Assembly: GCA_019137255.1 (NCBI GenBank)
Contig: WPDH01000175.1
Location: 1 to 64,000 of the forward strand
Direction of reading: 5' to 3'
DNA: 64,000 bases
From: Corinectria fuckeliana
Lineage: Eukaryota; Ascomycota; Sordariomycetes; Hypocreales; Nectriaceae
A program made the position numbers and the translations under genes. Below, piece after piece: positions 10,590 to 23,339 of the stretch (its first letter is position 1; each line of letters opens with the position of its first letter). The notes beneath the pieces were generated by a model. The model was given only the letters and a program-made list of their open reading frames with translations. It ran no database searches and was not told the DNA's origin.

Positions 10590-12501
10590 TTTAATTTAAT
10601 TTATTTATATACTGTTTTAACTCTAAAGCTATCTAGATCTTCTTCTAAGTAGCTTAGACTAATCTATAATAGAGGGGAAAAACCTAATAGTAAGCTATAA
10701 GATAAAAAACCCCCTACCACTCTCACCTAAGAGGGAAGCAAGTTAGGCATAATATATATACATAGTAGTATAAGTTTTAGGCAGGTCTGCTTTATAAGAA
10801 AAGCTAGTTATATACCTATAATAATAAATCCTTATAGGGCTTAGCCTAAATTATATATTAAAACTTATTTAATCCTAGGGTAAGTCTAAGTCACTCTCAC
10901 TACTAATCTTTATCCTCCTAGGTGTTATTCTTATCACTACTTAGTATTAGCATTTCTTCTCTTACTTTTAAGAGTATTTACTCTCTAAATCAGTTAATAG
11001 GCCTAAATACTACTAGGACTAGACCTAGGTCTAGTCTAGCCTAAGGCCGCTTTAGAGGCTGCTTAGGCCCCCTTTAGGCTAGGTTATTTAGTACTATAGT
11101 TAGTATTAGTATTAGTACTGCTATACTCTGTAGCAGGCATATTACGCAGCTATACTACTTATTTAGAACACTAAACCGTGTAGGTCTCTCTAAATAGGTA
11201 TTTCTCACTTACTTCTACTCTTTCTGCACTATATAGTATATATAGGACCACACTAGGTGCAGCCTGTTATAGTTATAACACACTAAGAGGATATTACTAG
11301 TAGAGGTAAGGCAAACTATATCTCTTATATAGTGAGCTCCCCTGTAGCAGCTATACTCAGCCTGTTCCTAACAGTATTACACAATATATCTAAAGTGAAA
11401 GCACTTAAAGCACTACCTAGGTTAAATCTCTCCTAAATAGGGCTTAGTCTAATATACCTCTACAGCTATAATTATACCTTAGTTATAGAGTTTATTCACA
11501 TCTGTTAGTTTAGTTAATAATATGACTAGTAACTAATAAGGTCTGGCTACATAGTGGCTTTATAACGGTTTTATAGTATGCACCTTAACACTATTTGCTT
11601 GTTAGATATCTACTGCTAGGTCCTTAAGTGAGCCTCCTATACGGCTAGTTAAGACCCCTTTAGTAACTACCATAAACTGCCTTAAGACCTAATACGCACC
11701 TATACTAAAAACAGTAAGAATCTAAGTATTATCTTTTAGGAGATTTATAATAAGTCTGTGAAAGAGGACTATAATATCCCCGCTAAGGAGGCAGCATAAG
11801 GCTACTACAGGTAAGAGATAGCCCCTTAGGAGGGTATAGTTAATAGCTGTTATAGTATCTAATAGTGTGTAAGATGTGATGTTAGGAGCTATACTTAGCG
11901 ACCTGATAATAATCTCCCTGCTAAGGCGGGGGGGGATTACTTTAGATAGAGGTGTTATAAGGGACTAAAGTGTCCTCTTATTACAAGCGATTTAGGCCTA
12001 GGTTAAGGCCTTAGCAGGTATTTCCTAAAGGGCAGTTAATACTGCTTTTTTGATAGTAATTATAATTGTTTCTGTGAGGGTTAGTAAGATTAGGATCTTA
12101 TTGCTTATATATTAGGTACAGCTTATAGTAGTATTAGCTAGGACTGCTACTAATCCCTAAACTAAGAGAAAAGCAGCTTCTAAGATGATTACTTTAAGTT
12201 TAAGTTTAGTCTTAATAATAAGGTCTTTAAATTAATTGCTAGTTATTCTTATACTAGGCTTAGTCTGTAGTGAGTATAGGTTTTACTGTGAAAAATTTTC
12301 CTCACGGGGAGAAAGAAGGTGGTATATAACCTTAATTCCCTCTATTTCGCCTAGCGCGCATATCACACATATTACAGCGATAATATAAGAGCGGAAATAA
12401 GGTAAAGAAGGTCTATAGATAATATTAATCAGGTTAGAATTAATTTTAGGTAAATAACTAAGGTATAGTAGGAGTAACTGTTAATATTCGCAAGTGTGTT
12501 A
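10590..12501 (-). mobile_element. LINE-like insertion (Tad-type ORF1 only) inside the copia element
   Basis: A 13-bp sequence, TTACTATATAGTA, is perfectly duplicated at 10577-10589 and 12502-12514. Deleting one copy and the 1912 bases between them restores a continuous copia RT/RNase H frame, so this is an insertion with a target-site duplication. On the minus strand the insert ends in an A-rich tail (complement of 10590-10606), typical of target-primed reverse transcription. It encodes a zinc-knuckle ORF1 but there is no room for a reverse transcriptase: only about 0.4-0.6 kb follows the knuckles. It is a truncated, deleted or ORF1-only LINE derivative. Confidence 0.75.
11100..12250 (-). pseudogene. 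LINE ORF1-like (gag) remnant with Cys-rich zinc knuckles
   Basis: The minus strand reads, with RIP-type stops, QCFKCFHFRYIVQYC (about 11380-11430), then YSCYRGAH, VCYNYNRLHLVWSYI and VRNTYLERPTRFSV. Cysteine spacing and the H.AWS-like and YLARPTRF-like ends resemble ORF1 of fungal Tad-type LINEs, which bears tandem CCHC knuckles that bind RNA. Boundaries are approximate because start codons are not preserved under RIP. Confidence 0.65.
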
Positions 12502-12514
12502 TTACTATATAGTA

Positions 12515-13650
12515 AATATAAAGCTTTTTAGTATTATAAAGGTAGCTAATATACTATTCTACTACTTTATTATACTTAAGGCTTAGCTAATAACTAAATT
12601 AACTAAGTTTTAATAATATATAGGATATATTAGGCCTTATAGTATTAGTAGAATAGCTTATACTACCTACTTTTATCTTATACTTTAAGATAAGACTAAA
12701 GCTAGCTTTATATATTATAAGTATAAGAATTTATAAGAGTAGAAAGATTCTTTTCTTATAGACCTTTAGTCTCTTACTATTTAACTTAAATTTTCTAGCT
12801 ATAGTTAAAATATATAACTCCTAAGAGAGCTAAAAGTAAGCTACTATATAGTCCCTAATAACCTTAATCCTTAGGAACTAGTATAGCTCTCTTAGGTTTT
12901 TAACCTAATACTTTATTATTAGGGTATTATAAACTTATTACTATTTGCTTTTAAACTTTTTTAGCTATATTATAATAATATTATTTATATAAAAAAAGAT
13001 AAAAAGCTTCTTATACTTAAAGATATAAAAGTCTTTCTTATAGGCTTTAAAACCTTAACTAGTAAAAAAGTAAGTAAGATTCTTATATTATAGCTTTAGT
13101 AATATTTATAAGTTATAAAAAGCTCTTAAGAGCTTTAGAGAAACTCTCTTTTTAAATATTCTTAGTAGTAAGTAGTAATAAACCTTTCTGCCTAGTAGAG
13201 CTTTAATAAAAATATTAATAATATTATATTAATATATATTAAAGTCTTTCTTATAGTATTTTATATATATTACCTAAAAAGTCTTATATGCTAAGATAGA
13301 TATATAAGTCTTAGCTTTATTCTTATCTTACTTATTATTATAAGCTACTAAGTGTGTCTTAAAGCATATTATATAGCTCTGTTTATTAACCTTATATATA
13401 AACACCTATTTAAGGTTAATAAGCTAAATATTATTATCTAGCTTATCTATAAGAACCTTCTTATAGGCTTTTTTATCTTTTAGGTTCTTAATCTTTAGAA
13501 GAAAGCTTATATACTACTAAGATACTTATAAAGAGGTTATAGTCTACTTATATAACCTTAAGGTAGGTAGTATTATACTAATATAAAAAGAATATCTTCT
13601 TATATTTAAAAGAGTTATATTAATAATATACTTTATTTTAGTATACTTTT
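12515..13650 (-). pseudogene. copia reverse transcriptase remnant
   Basis: The minus-strand frame carries KWVFTYKVNKQGY (start of the RVT_2 domain), NTFIKALLG, the catalytic box as FYINNIIII (complement of about 12971-12994, YVDD in live elements), LRELYQFLRIKV and ISYSTNTIRPNISYILLKLS. This order and spacing is that of Ty1/copia RT. The active-site aspartates are asparagines by TG-to-TA changes, and many CAG/CAA codons have become stops. It is dead. Confidence 0.9.
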
Positions 13651-13916
13651 TAAGTTCTTTTTACTTTTATACCTTAAGAGCTTTCTCTAAGAGCTTTTAA
13701 CTATAGTACCTAAAGATTATATTAGCTTTCTAAAGGTGCTAGTTATAATCCTTTTAGGTCTTTTATAATAATTTCTCTAGTAACTAAAAAGAGGTATTAT
13801 TAAGGTTATTATATAAGGTTAAATTAGTCTTACTATTTGTTTTATCTCTTAATATCTTATTAACTTATTTTAGTATAATAATCTATATATTAATTAAACT
13901 ATTATTATCTAATAAG

Positions 13917-13918
13917 NN
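13917..13918. other. two undetermined bases (NN)
   Basis: Two N characters interrupt the sequence inside the AT-rich copia remnant. They may mark a scaffold join or an unresolved base call, so contiguity of the repeat nest here depends on the assembly. Confidence 0.95.
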
Positions 13919-14099
13919 ATAAAGTTATTACTATTTTTAGCTTATATAGCTAATAAGATATTATTTATAATTTTAAGTAATAGATTATATAATAGTATTA
14001 TACTTACTATCTTATATAGTAAGCTAAACTAATATAAAGTATTATTAAGAAAAGTGACTTATCTTATAGCTCTCCTAATAGAAGGGGAAAAGAGTAAAA

Positions 14100-15100
14100 T
14101 AGTCTTAAATATAGCTTTAGCACTCTTAATCTTAAGAGTGCTTTTCTTTTCTTATAAAGTCTTAGTTTAAGGTTATTATTACTAAGTATCTTAAACCTTT
14201 TTTTACTATTATATCTCTCTTAGAGATATTATAAGTAGTGCTTAAATTTATAACTTAGTAGGGTTTAAAAAAGACTTTATAACTATTATATTATAACTAT
14301 CTTTCTTACTAATATCTTTATTATTAAAGACCTCTCTTATATTAATTTAGTTTAGGATTTTATAAGCTTATTTCTTATAAGCTTTTATATTTTTTTTATA
14401 TCTTAAATTAAAGTATTCTTACTTATTAAACTATATATTAGTAAAGATTATAACCTTCTTATCTTAGGTTACTAGTATATAAATCACGTATTATAACTTA
14501 CTCTTATAGCTAATAAGATACCTAATATAAGCTCTTTTTATAAGTAAGCTTAGAGACTTATATAACTTAATATATTTTAAGACAGCTATAGTTATTAGGT
14601 AAGCTAAGCACTTAAAGACCTTAATATATACTTATAAGAGCCTTATATTCTTAAGGATATAACTATATATAAAGATATTATTCTTAACCTAGTCTTACTA
14701 GAGCTAGTAGGGGGTTACCTACTGATTTTTCCTTTAATAAGATATATAGTTAAGAAGGTATACTACTATATAGTATATCTTAAAGGTAAGCTCTTTTAGG
14801 AGTCTTAACTTCTTAATTATAACTTTACTCTTAACCTTAATAATTCTTTTTAATATTTTAGCACTCTTGTTTTATATTAGGGTTAATAAGGTAGACTTAT
14901 AGATAATTATACTATTATTCTTAAAAATCTCTTTTTTCTTTTTAGTAAAAAGAGCCTTCTTACTATTATATTATAAGAGTAAGATCTTAAGGCTATATTA
15001 AGTTTATAGCTAAGCTTATAGCTTTTTAAATACACTCTTAATATCTAACTTTAACTTTAGAGGGTAAAAAAAGCGTATTTTTATTATTATATTTATAAAT
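14100..15100 (-). pseudogene. copia integrase remnant
   Basis: The minus strand reads through VVYLLNYISY, then KVFKCLAYLITI, a block with YLISYKSKLQYVIY and VIIFTNIQFNE. These correspond to the conserved copia integrase stretches AVYLLNRTPS, KVFGCLAYVH, GYLIGY and RDVTFNE. Stops are scattered throughout. The catalytic core and zinc finger should lie between 15.1 and 16.3 kb but are too damaged to place. Confidence 0.8.
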
Positions 15101-16297
15101 AAGACCTAATAATAGTAGCTATTATATATAAGCACTAAAAAGTAATAAAAATTATAATTTATTACTTTTTTAGGCCTCTAAGAGATATAGTCTAAAGACT
15201 TTCTTAAGACTGTTATTATTACTTTTATTATAATATAAACCTGATATTTCTTAAGAAGAGGTTTTTAAACTTTTACTCTTAAACTTAATAAGACTAGCTA
15301 ATTAAAGGCTTTTTACCTTATATAACTATATTATTAATACTAGAGCTTAGTATTCTCTTTAGAGACTGTTCTAAGCTTTAAGGCTATTATAACTAGAGGG
15401 CTTTAAATAAATACTCTTATTAAAATAACTTACTAGCTTATATAAAGGTATATAAAAGCTACTATCTTAAAAGATTCTTTTATCTAAAGGACTTTTACTT
15501 TCTAATCTTAAATAATACTATTACTATATATCTAAAAGCCTAAGATTATATTAAGATATATCTCTAGTATATAATAGGTATACTTAAGTCTAATAAGCTT
15601 ACCCTTAGGAAACCTAAAGTATTAAACTCTTAGGTTAACTATATTTTAGCTCTTTATAAATATCTTACTATCTCTTATATAAATAGTCTTTTTAACCCTC
15701 TAATTAAAGCCTTTTTTAGAGAACTAGTCTATATAGTTAAAAAAGTAATATAAGATGTTAAAATTATAAATAGTAATATTCCTAATTATAAGATCTATAA
15801 AGGTTATATTATATATAGCTATACTTAGAGTATTTATATAAGAAATAAAGCCTAAAAGAGAGGTTTAATAAGTAATAGTAATTATTTCTGCCTTCTCTTT
15901 TAGACTGCTAATTAGCATATAAGTTGCCTTTTTTACTAAGGTCTAAGTATTAGCCTTTTTTAGCTCTTTTAAGTACTTATTAAACTGCTTCTTAAGAGTC
16001 TTATCTTACTTAAAGTGAAGATCTTAGCTCTCTAAGGTGTATTTCTTCTTATATAAGGCTAGAAAGTTAAAGTATTTTTCTCACTATATAAGTATCTATA
16101 TAAGATGCCTTTTTTTATAGCTAAAGCACTTCTAACTTATAGCTTTAGTCTGCTAGCTTAACTAAGAAGAGTTTAATAACCTAAAAGCTATTATAAAGTA
16201 AGCCTAAAAAGAATTTAACTTTTTCTTTCTTATATTATTATAAAAGAGGCGTATAATCTTAAGCAGATTATTTACCTTTTTGCTTTTACTCTCTTAC

Positions 16298-16678
16298 TAT
16301 TACAGAATAAGCTGGACAGAGAGCTGTTACTATCTGGCAACAGCTTAGGCTATAACCCTAGAGAGGGCCACTAGAGAGTAGCTATAATAGGGAGAGAAAT
16401 CTCCTACTAATTAGGCTAAGAATTATCCTAGGAAATCCCAGGATAGTCCTAGAGAAATCCTAAGACCTATCTAGAGATTTCCTAGGGAATACCTAGAGAG
16501 TGCCCTAAGACTTTCCCTTATATAAAGAGGAAGACTATCACTAGAATAGATAAAAGAAGTATTATCTTATTATCTTACTATCTTACTCCTAAGCTTTAAG
16601 TATCTTAATTATATAAGTAGAGATTCTTCCCTCTAGTAGTATTTACTCTATATATCTCCTAATATAGTTAATTCTATA
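16298..16678 (+). repeat. left (5') LTR of the Ty3/gypsy element
   Basis: 381 bp, colinear with 25306-25686. It starts TATTACAG and ends CTATA, where TG...CA would be expected; TG to TA and CA to TA are RIP changes. Contains the U3 TATA box near 16519. Confidence 0.9.
16519..16526 (+). promoter_or_regulatory. TATA box of the Ty3 LTR promoter
   Basis: TATATAAA within the LTR, followed about 30-40 bases on by the expected transcription start region. The same motif is kept in the right LTR near 25527 although the rest is mutated. Inference from LTR organisation. Confidence 0.5.
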
Positions 16679-18900
16679 TTAAATAGTAGTAATTATATTA
16701 CCTGTACTTATATACCTTCTAAATAGCTCTTAACTTTCACCTTAGTTAGAAACTCCTAAAAGCTCACTAAGAAATCCCTAGTTATTAGAAACTCTTCTCC
16801 CCTAAGGTAATTAACTTAATTAACAAGAAAGATAACATATAAGCATAGGAATATCACCTCTAGGAATAATATTAGCAGTTAGGACTTGCCTACCTATTCC
16901 TTTTGTGTGCTGCCTTTAGACCTAACCCTAAGGAAGCAGCTAAGTCTCTTATATACCTCTTAATATAAAAGTTAAAACTATATACTAGAATTAAGAAGGT
17001 AATTATAAGGTGGTTAAAATCTGAGAAACAAGTATATAACTAGAAAGAACTTTATCACTACCTAACTAGACAGAAATACTAATACTTACCACCACCCCTA
17101 AACATCTTTTAACCACCTATAAGCTCCTTAGGAATAACTAGCCTAACCCCTTCTAAGACCTTTCTTATTTCACTATAACTGCCTCTTCCCACCTAGTAAC
17201 TAACAGCTAACCTAGTTAATAATAATCTCACCTAACAGCTTTACAACTAGAATATTAAAGACAAACTAAGATCCTAATCTGCTAACCTGTTAAACCTACT
17301 ATAAATCCCAGCCTAATAACACTTTAGGGACGCTCTCTTTCTAACAACCAGTCTATAAAACAAACTAGCCCCTATAGAGTTTAACTTAACCTTCTGACTA
17401 AATAAAGGCAAGAAACCTATAATAGTAGATTAATAACCCCCAGCTCTAATAGTTAAGATACTAACAGAATTAGCCCTAAGCACAGATAATCCGCTAGAAT
17501 GTCTAATAGTATAAGAAACCCCTATTACTATAAAAGACCTGTATAACCTTCTCAGCTAGATATAAATAAACACCATCTTAGTGTTATATATCTAGTTCTA
17601 AGCAGAAGAAGTAGGAAAGTTCTAACTAGCAGATACCTATAATAAATCCTTTAATAATATAGAGCTAGATAATAAGAACCTTATCTAGAGAAGCACCTTC
17701 TGTTTTATTAATTCCTTAGAATAATATACAATATAAGAATTAGAATATAAAGTAGTACTAGTTTAGAATATACTATACCTGCTTCTTAGATTAGCTCTAG
17801 ACTAGTATACTAGTAACCTGACTAACAACTAATAAGTAGCACTTTAGAATAGTCATAAGGAAATTAGTATATAGATTAATCTAATCTAAACCCGCTTTAA
17901 AACCTGACTAGAAGTTATAATAGATACTCTATAAAAGGAGAAATTTACTATTTAAGATATTACTAACTAAGTTAACTTCTAAAATTAGATATCTAGAGTT
18001 AAACATATAGTATATACTACTAAATACCTACCTGATTATCTTGCTAACTTAGTCTTTAACAAGCTTAATATTTACCTCTAAGAAGTTATAAGCCACCTAG
18101 CTTCTTACTAGTCTATTAACAACTAGGCAGATATAAATAAGCTTTACATACTAAACTTTTATATTTATATAACAGCAGAAAGTTAAAGCCACCTCCTTAG
18201 GGGAAAGTATCACACCCTAATAAGAAACTAAGCTAGTGTAGCTACCTAGGAACTAAGAATAATATACCCCTAAACCCTGTGTAGTAATATAGCCAGACTA
18301 ACCTTACAGATAGGCAATAATAGAAGCCTCTCTCTATAGTAAAATAACTATTAGCAGGGATAAGTATATATACTTTTACTTACACCTCTAGAAGTATAAA
18401 ATAATATACTAACCTGAAATTAAGTCTGGTTTATATCACTCTTACTAGCAAAAAACATAATAGCTACTAAAACCCTAACCTAGAATACAGTCTTACTACT
18501 AGCCTTAGCTCTCTGCCTTATAATTATATACCTAGGGTAACTTAGCGGTAAGAATATAAGCACTTAAATATTTTATATGTTTAATAACATCTAGCTAGAT
18601 AAGCTTAGGGGGTACTATATTTCCTAAGAACAGGTATAAGCCTTCTTCACTAGAGAAGAACTGTAAAATTCAGAAGAGGTAGTTTACATAGTAATAGAAT
18701 AATATAATACTAATATAGATAAACCACAGGATGACCTAGAATCTCTGTATATTATACTAGAGGTATATAGATTTATCTAGGAAACTATAAAAAGCTAGGA
18801 TAGTACTAAGAAATTTATCCTAAATATTAGTAACTACCGCCTAGTTCTACTATAAGACTTAGTCTACCTTGCTTATAAGCCTAAGCGGATTCTTACTGTT
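16679..18900 (+). pseudogene. 5' region of the Ty3 element, presumptive gag
   Basis: By position between the 5' LTR and the protease/RT frames this should hold the primer-binding site and gag. The sequence is RIP-damaged and no knuckle or capsid motif could be identified with confidence. Confidence 0.45.
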
Positions 18901-21900
18901 ATTAAGTATATACTATAAGGTAAGAAACTAAACTTATAACACCCCTTAAAGTATAGCTATATATAGGTATAGGTGAAAGCCACTCTAGCTAGGACTAAAC
19001 AATAAGAAATTTGTGTGGATATAAGTGTAACACACTTAGTAGTTAGTTATAAGATGCTCTAGTTCTTCCTAGATATAACCTTTACTAGAGAATATTAGGC
19101 TAAGCTTAGTAGTATAAGCTAGAATAAGGCGGAAAGATAGGTAATATTTATAGTATACTTGCTAAGCTACTAGGCAGGAGAATATATAGTAGTAAAAGTC
19201 TATATTAGAGCTTAGGTTATACTAGAACTATTAGTAGGACTACTTTTAGGCTAAGAATTTAATACTGCCTACAGAGTGGATATTATTAACACCTAGCAGA
19301 AAGTGCGAATAGGTGTGGCTAATAGGCTATACTTGCCTGCCTTAGTATATATCTATATAGGACCTCACAAATATCTAGTGAAAAGTGATATATATATTAT
19401 AATCCCTCCTAAAAGTAGTAAAGCAGTATAGGTAAGCGCACTAGGTGTCCTAAGAGGCTAAGACTTCCTTCTTAACCTATAAAGTTAAGATGTTATTAGA
19501 GCTATTATAAGATAGCTTAAGGCAGTCTTTATAATAAATAACAGGTAAAAGCTACTAATAATCTAAAAGAACTAACAACTAGGCATTCTTAAACTAGTTA
19601 AAGATAAGAACTCTATTAAAAAAGCTAACTAAGATAACCTACTTACTAAATATAAAGATATAGTGCTAATAACCTATAAGCTTAAATGCCTAACCTAAGA
19701 AGCTATAACTCTAACTGATAAGAAACCTAACTAGAAACCTAGTATAAGATTCTAGAATACTAGTCTAGACCTAAATGCTAAGCTAGGTATATCTAAGGAT
19801 AAGACTCTCCTAAAAGTTAAAATAGTAAAAGAAGTGAGAATCTATAATAACTAAACTAGCTTTATATAATAAGTATAAGATCTCACACAGAAATATACTA
19901 GTATTTAGGCTAACTAAGAGGAAATATTAGTACCTAAGTATAAGTATATAAAGGTACTCTTAGTAGATAACTAGTACTAACAGAAGCTAGGATTATAATC
20001 TTACCTGCTAGAGAAAAAGAGAAGAGACTTTCTAGATATTATATTTAACTAACTGTATAACTAAGGACAAATAGAGTAAGTTATAAAACTAATACTATTT
20101 ATAAGCCCTATCTTTATAGTATAGTAAATAGTGGCAGGTAAAGAGAAAGGATATATAGTAGTAAACTTATAAGCCCTAAATAATATAATAATTCCTAATA
20201 TCTACCTAATACCCCTATAAGGGGATATTCTTAGTAAACTCTAGGGGAAATAATATATTAGTATTATTAATACCTGGTTATTTTTTTATTAGTTTCTAGT
20301 ACACCTTAAACACTAAGATCACTTTATAGTAGTTAGCCACTAAGGATTAGAGCGATCTAAGGTAGCCCTAATAAGATTTAAAAACTTACTAGTATATATC
20401 TAATAGTTTATAAACTAGCTACTCTAACTATATTAGGCCTTTACTATAGTATTTATTAATAATATTATTATTTTCTCTAATAATAATACAAAACATCTAG
20501 GGCATCTTTAGATAATCTTTTAGCTGTTCTAGAAAAAGAATATTACCCTCTTAGCTAAGAAAGCCTTTCTAGGCTACCTATTAGTCTAATTACTTAGATT
20601 CTAGGTAGACAAGCTAGGCCTATTTAACACCTAAGAACAAGTAGCAGCCCTAAAAAACATTAAATTCCTAATAAATTTACTTTAACTTAAGAAATAAATT
20701 AGTATAGTTAGATAGCTATAGCACTTAATCTTAAGATTCGCTAAAGCTATTAAACCACTACAGGCTAGGAAAACTAGCATACTCATAAAAGGACGCAAAT
20801 TAGGCGAATTAGCAACAGGTTAGGGATAGGTTAGCTATATAACCTAAGCTAAGTTTACTCTAACCCCTAAAGAGATTAATAGTTTTCATAAGGTTATAAA
20901 CAGGCTAGTAAACACTAAATCACTCTATCACTTTAACCTAAATATAAAACTGTTTATCTAGCCTGATATATTAAAAAAATAGGGAATAGAAGGTATAATA
21001 TATCACCTAGACCTAAAATACACCTAGGATTAAGTTAGTAAAATCCTATCTATAGTTATACGCCCTATTATATATCTTAGCTAAGCCTTATATAATACTA
21101 AGAAAAACTACTAGCTGATAGAAATAGAAATAGTATACCTAGTCTAAATATGCTAGAAAGCCTAGATAATAATCTAGTTAACACAGAAAGATAAAGTAAT
21201 TATACTTACTAACTACTCTGCTATTTGCGTTCTAGTCCGCTAGAAATTAGTATTTACTAGCGCCTTATAAAATAATAATTATCTTACCCTAGCTTTATAA
21301 TACCTTAGCTAGTACCTATTAGACGTCTAATATATTTTAGGACTAACTAATATAGTACTAGATATACTCTTAAGGCTTCTAGGCTAAGAAGATATGTGAG
21401 ATAGCGCTAAGAAAGGCGAACTAGACTGCCTTTAGGAAGAGGAGGAACTAGTTATTTACGCCTTCTACTTTGCGGAAGCTAGTATATAAACTAGTTTACA
21501 CTAGGAAATTATTAACTAGTATCCTAAGGAAGTAAAATAGGTAGTAATTCTAGTATAGCTTAGTGAAAAAGATAAGATCTTAGGGCTTCTCTTCTTTTAG
21601 CAGAATAGACTTATCTACCTGTGAGAGTATAGTAGATGCTAATAGCTATACTTACCTATAGATATAGGCTAGAAAGTTATTTAAGATAATTATAAGTAGA
21701 ACTTTCACCTAGGAGAGGTATAATCCTAGTAGGACTTATTAAGTTCTTTTATAATAACTAACCTATACTAAGAAATCTAAGTAGTATAAGATAAATATAA
21801 TATATATAGTAGAAATCTTACTAACTATTAGAAACTACTAGGCTAACTAATACCTATTTAGAGCCTTCTAATCCTATTTTATATAATTATAATAGACTTT

Positions 21901-23200
21901 ATTATAAGGCTGCTAGTTATAAAAGCTAAAGAAATACTATAGCTAAACCTAGGAAAGCAGTTTTTTAACTGCTTACTAACTATTACCTATAAGTAGTGTT
22001 AAATATGCCTGCTTATACTAGAGAACAATTAGTATACTACTAAAAACTAGGCATAAGTATTATTTACAGAACTAATATAATATAACTAGGGAATCTTATA
22101 TAGTATTATATCTAACTAAGATGTGAAGTTTATATTAGACTTCTAGTAAGATTTATAAATAGCATTTAGAACTAAGCTTCTTATGTTAACAGTATAGCAT
22201 CTATAAACTGATAGAGCTATAAAAAGATGAAATTAGGTGGTAAAAGTAGCCCTCTAATATTTTACTAGTGACTTTCTAGGCTAGCTCTAGGTTCTAGCTC
22301 TTATCCCCCTCTAGTTTAGCCTAAATAACTTATATTTGTCAGCTATTAATATATCACTAAGTAAGCTAGTTACTAAGTAGCGCTTAAATAATAGGCTATA
22401 ATAGCTAGAAGATAAATCTAACACTTTTAATTAGGATATCCTTTATAATAAAGCTATACTCGCCCTAGCCTTCATGTAAGTAGCTATAAAACACTAGTAT
22501 AACTAGAAATACTAGCTAGTAGAATACAAACTAGGGGACTAAGTCTAGTTAGAACTCTGTAAGAAAGGATACATAGTAGTAAATAACTATATAGAAAAAC
22601 TAAAAGAGAAAAGAACTAGACTATATAAGATTCTTAAACAGGTGGGAAACCTAGTATATAAACTTAAAATAAAAGATAACCTTAATATCCACCTAGTGAT
22701 ATTAGTTGCTTAACTTAAGCTAGTAGACAAACTAATTAGACGACTAGAAGCTATCTTAATAGAAGACTATAAGGCAGGAAACTAGAGGGATAAGTATAAA
22801 CACTAGGAAGTTAATTAAGTAATTAGATTATAAACACAAAAGCAAAAAAAAGAAAAACTAAAAACTAAGTATCTTATTATATAAAAAGGATAGCTAAGTA
22901 ACTATAACCTTTAGCTAGAAGAAGATGCTATTAAAAGTAATAAGCTTATTATAAAATACTAGGCAAAAGAGTAATATAAAGCAGAACTCACTAAGAAACA
23001 AAAACATAAGTATAGTAAGCTGCAGCTAGTTATATAAGTAATAACCACACTAGTTAAAAAACAGACTAAGAATAATATAGCAGACTAGACGTATAATACT
23101 ACTAAGGCCCTACACTAAAAGCGTAAAAGACTAAGAAAGAACCCCACACTATAAAATACTATAGTATTAAGAGTGCTAGCTAGAGAGAGTCCTATTCAGG
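18900..23200 (+). pseudogene. Ty3/gypsy pol remnant (protease, RT, RNase H, integrase)
   Basis: RIP-type stops interrupt a frame that can be followed for over 4 kb. RT includes IPNIYLIPLQGDILSKLQG, then YISIINTW, VALIRFKNLLVYIQ and the active site as VFINNIIIFS (about 20449-20490; VDD in live elements). It continues AKKAFLGY and LRFQVDKLGLF. RNase H includes RPIIYLSQALYNTKKNYQL (about 21060-21120) and an INDEHSA-like ILTNYSAICVLVRQ. Integrase ends with the GPY/F-like region RTRPYKILKQVGNLVYKL (about 22615-22670) and NIHPVISVAQL. It is dead. Confidence 0.92.
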
Positions 23201-23339
23201 GAAATCCTAGGCTATAGTAGTAGATCACCTAAGGTAACAGCCTAGTATATTTACTACTATCTTGCTAAAAACACTACTAATAGCTGCTACCAGCTGATAA
23301 TAAAACATATAAGCAAGAAATTAACACCTTATAACCTAG

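Noticed and set aside
10590..12501. DNA transposon with terminal inverted repeats as an explanation of the insert in copia
   Set aside because: The two ends are not inverted repeats of each other, and the A-rich tail with a 13-bp duplication fits target-primed insertion better.
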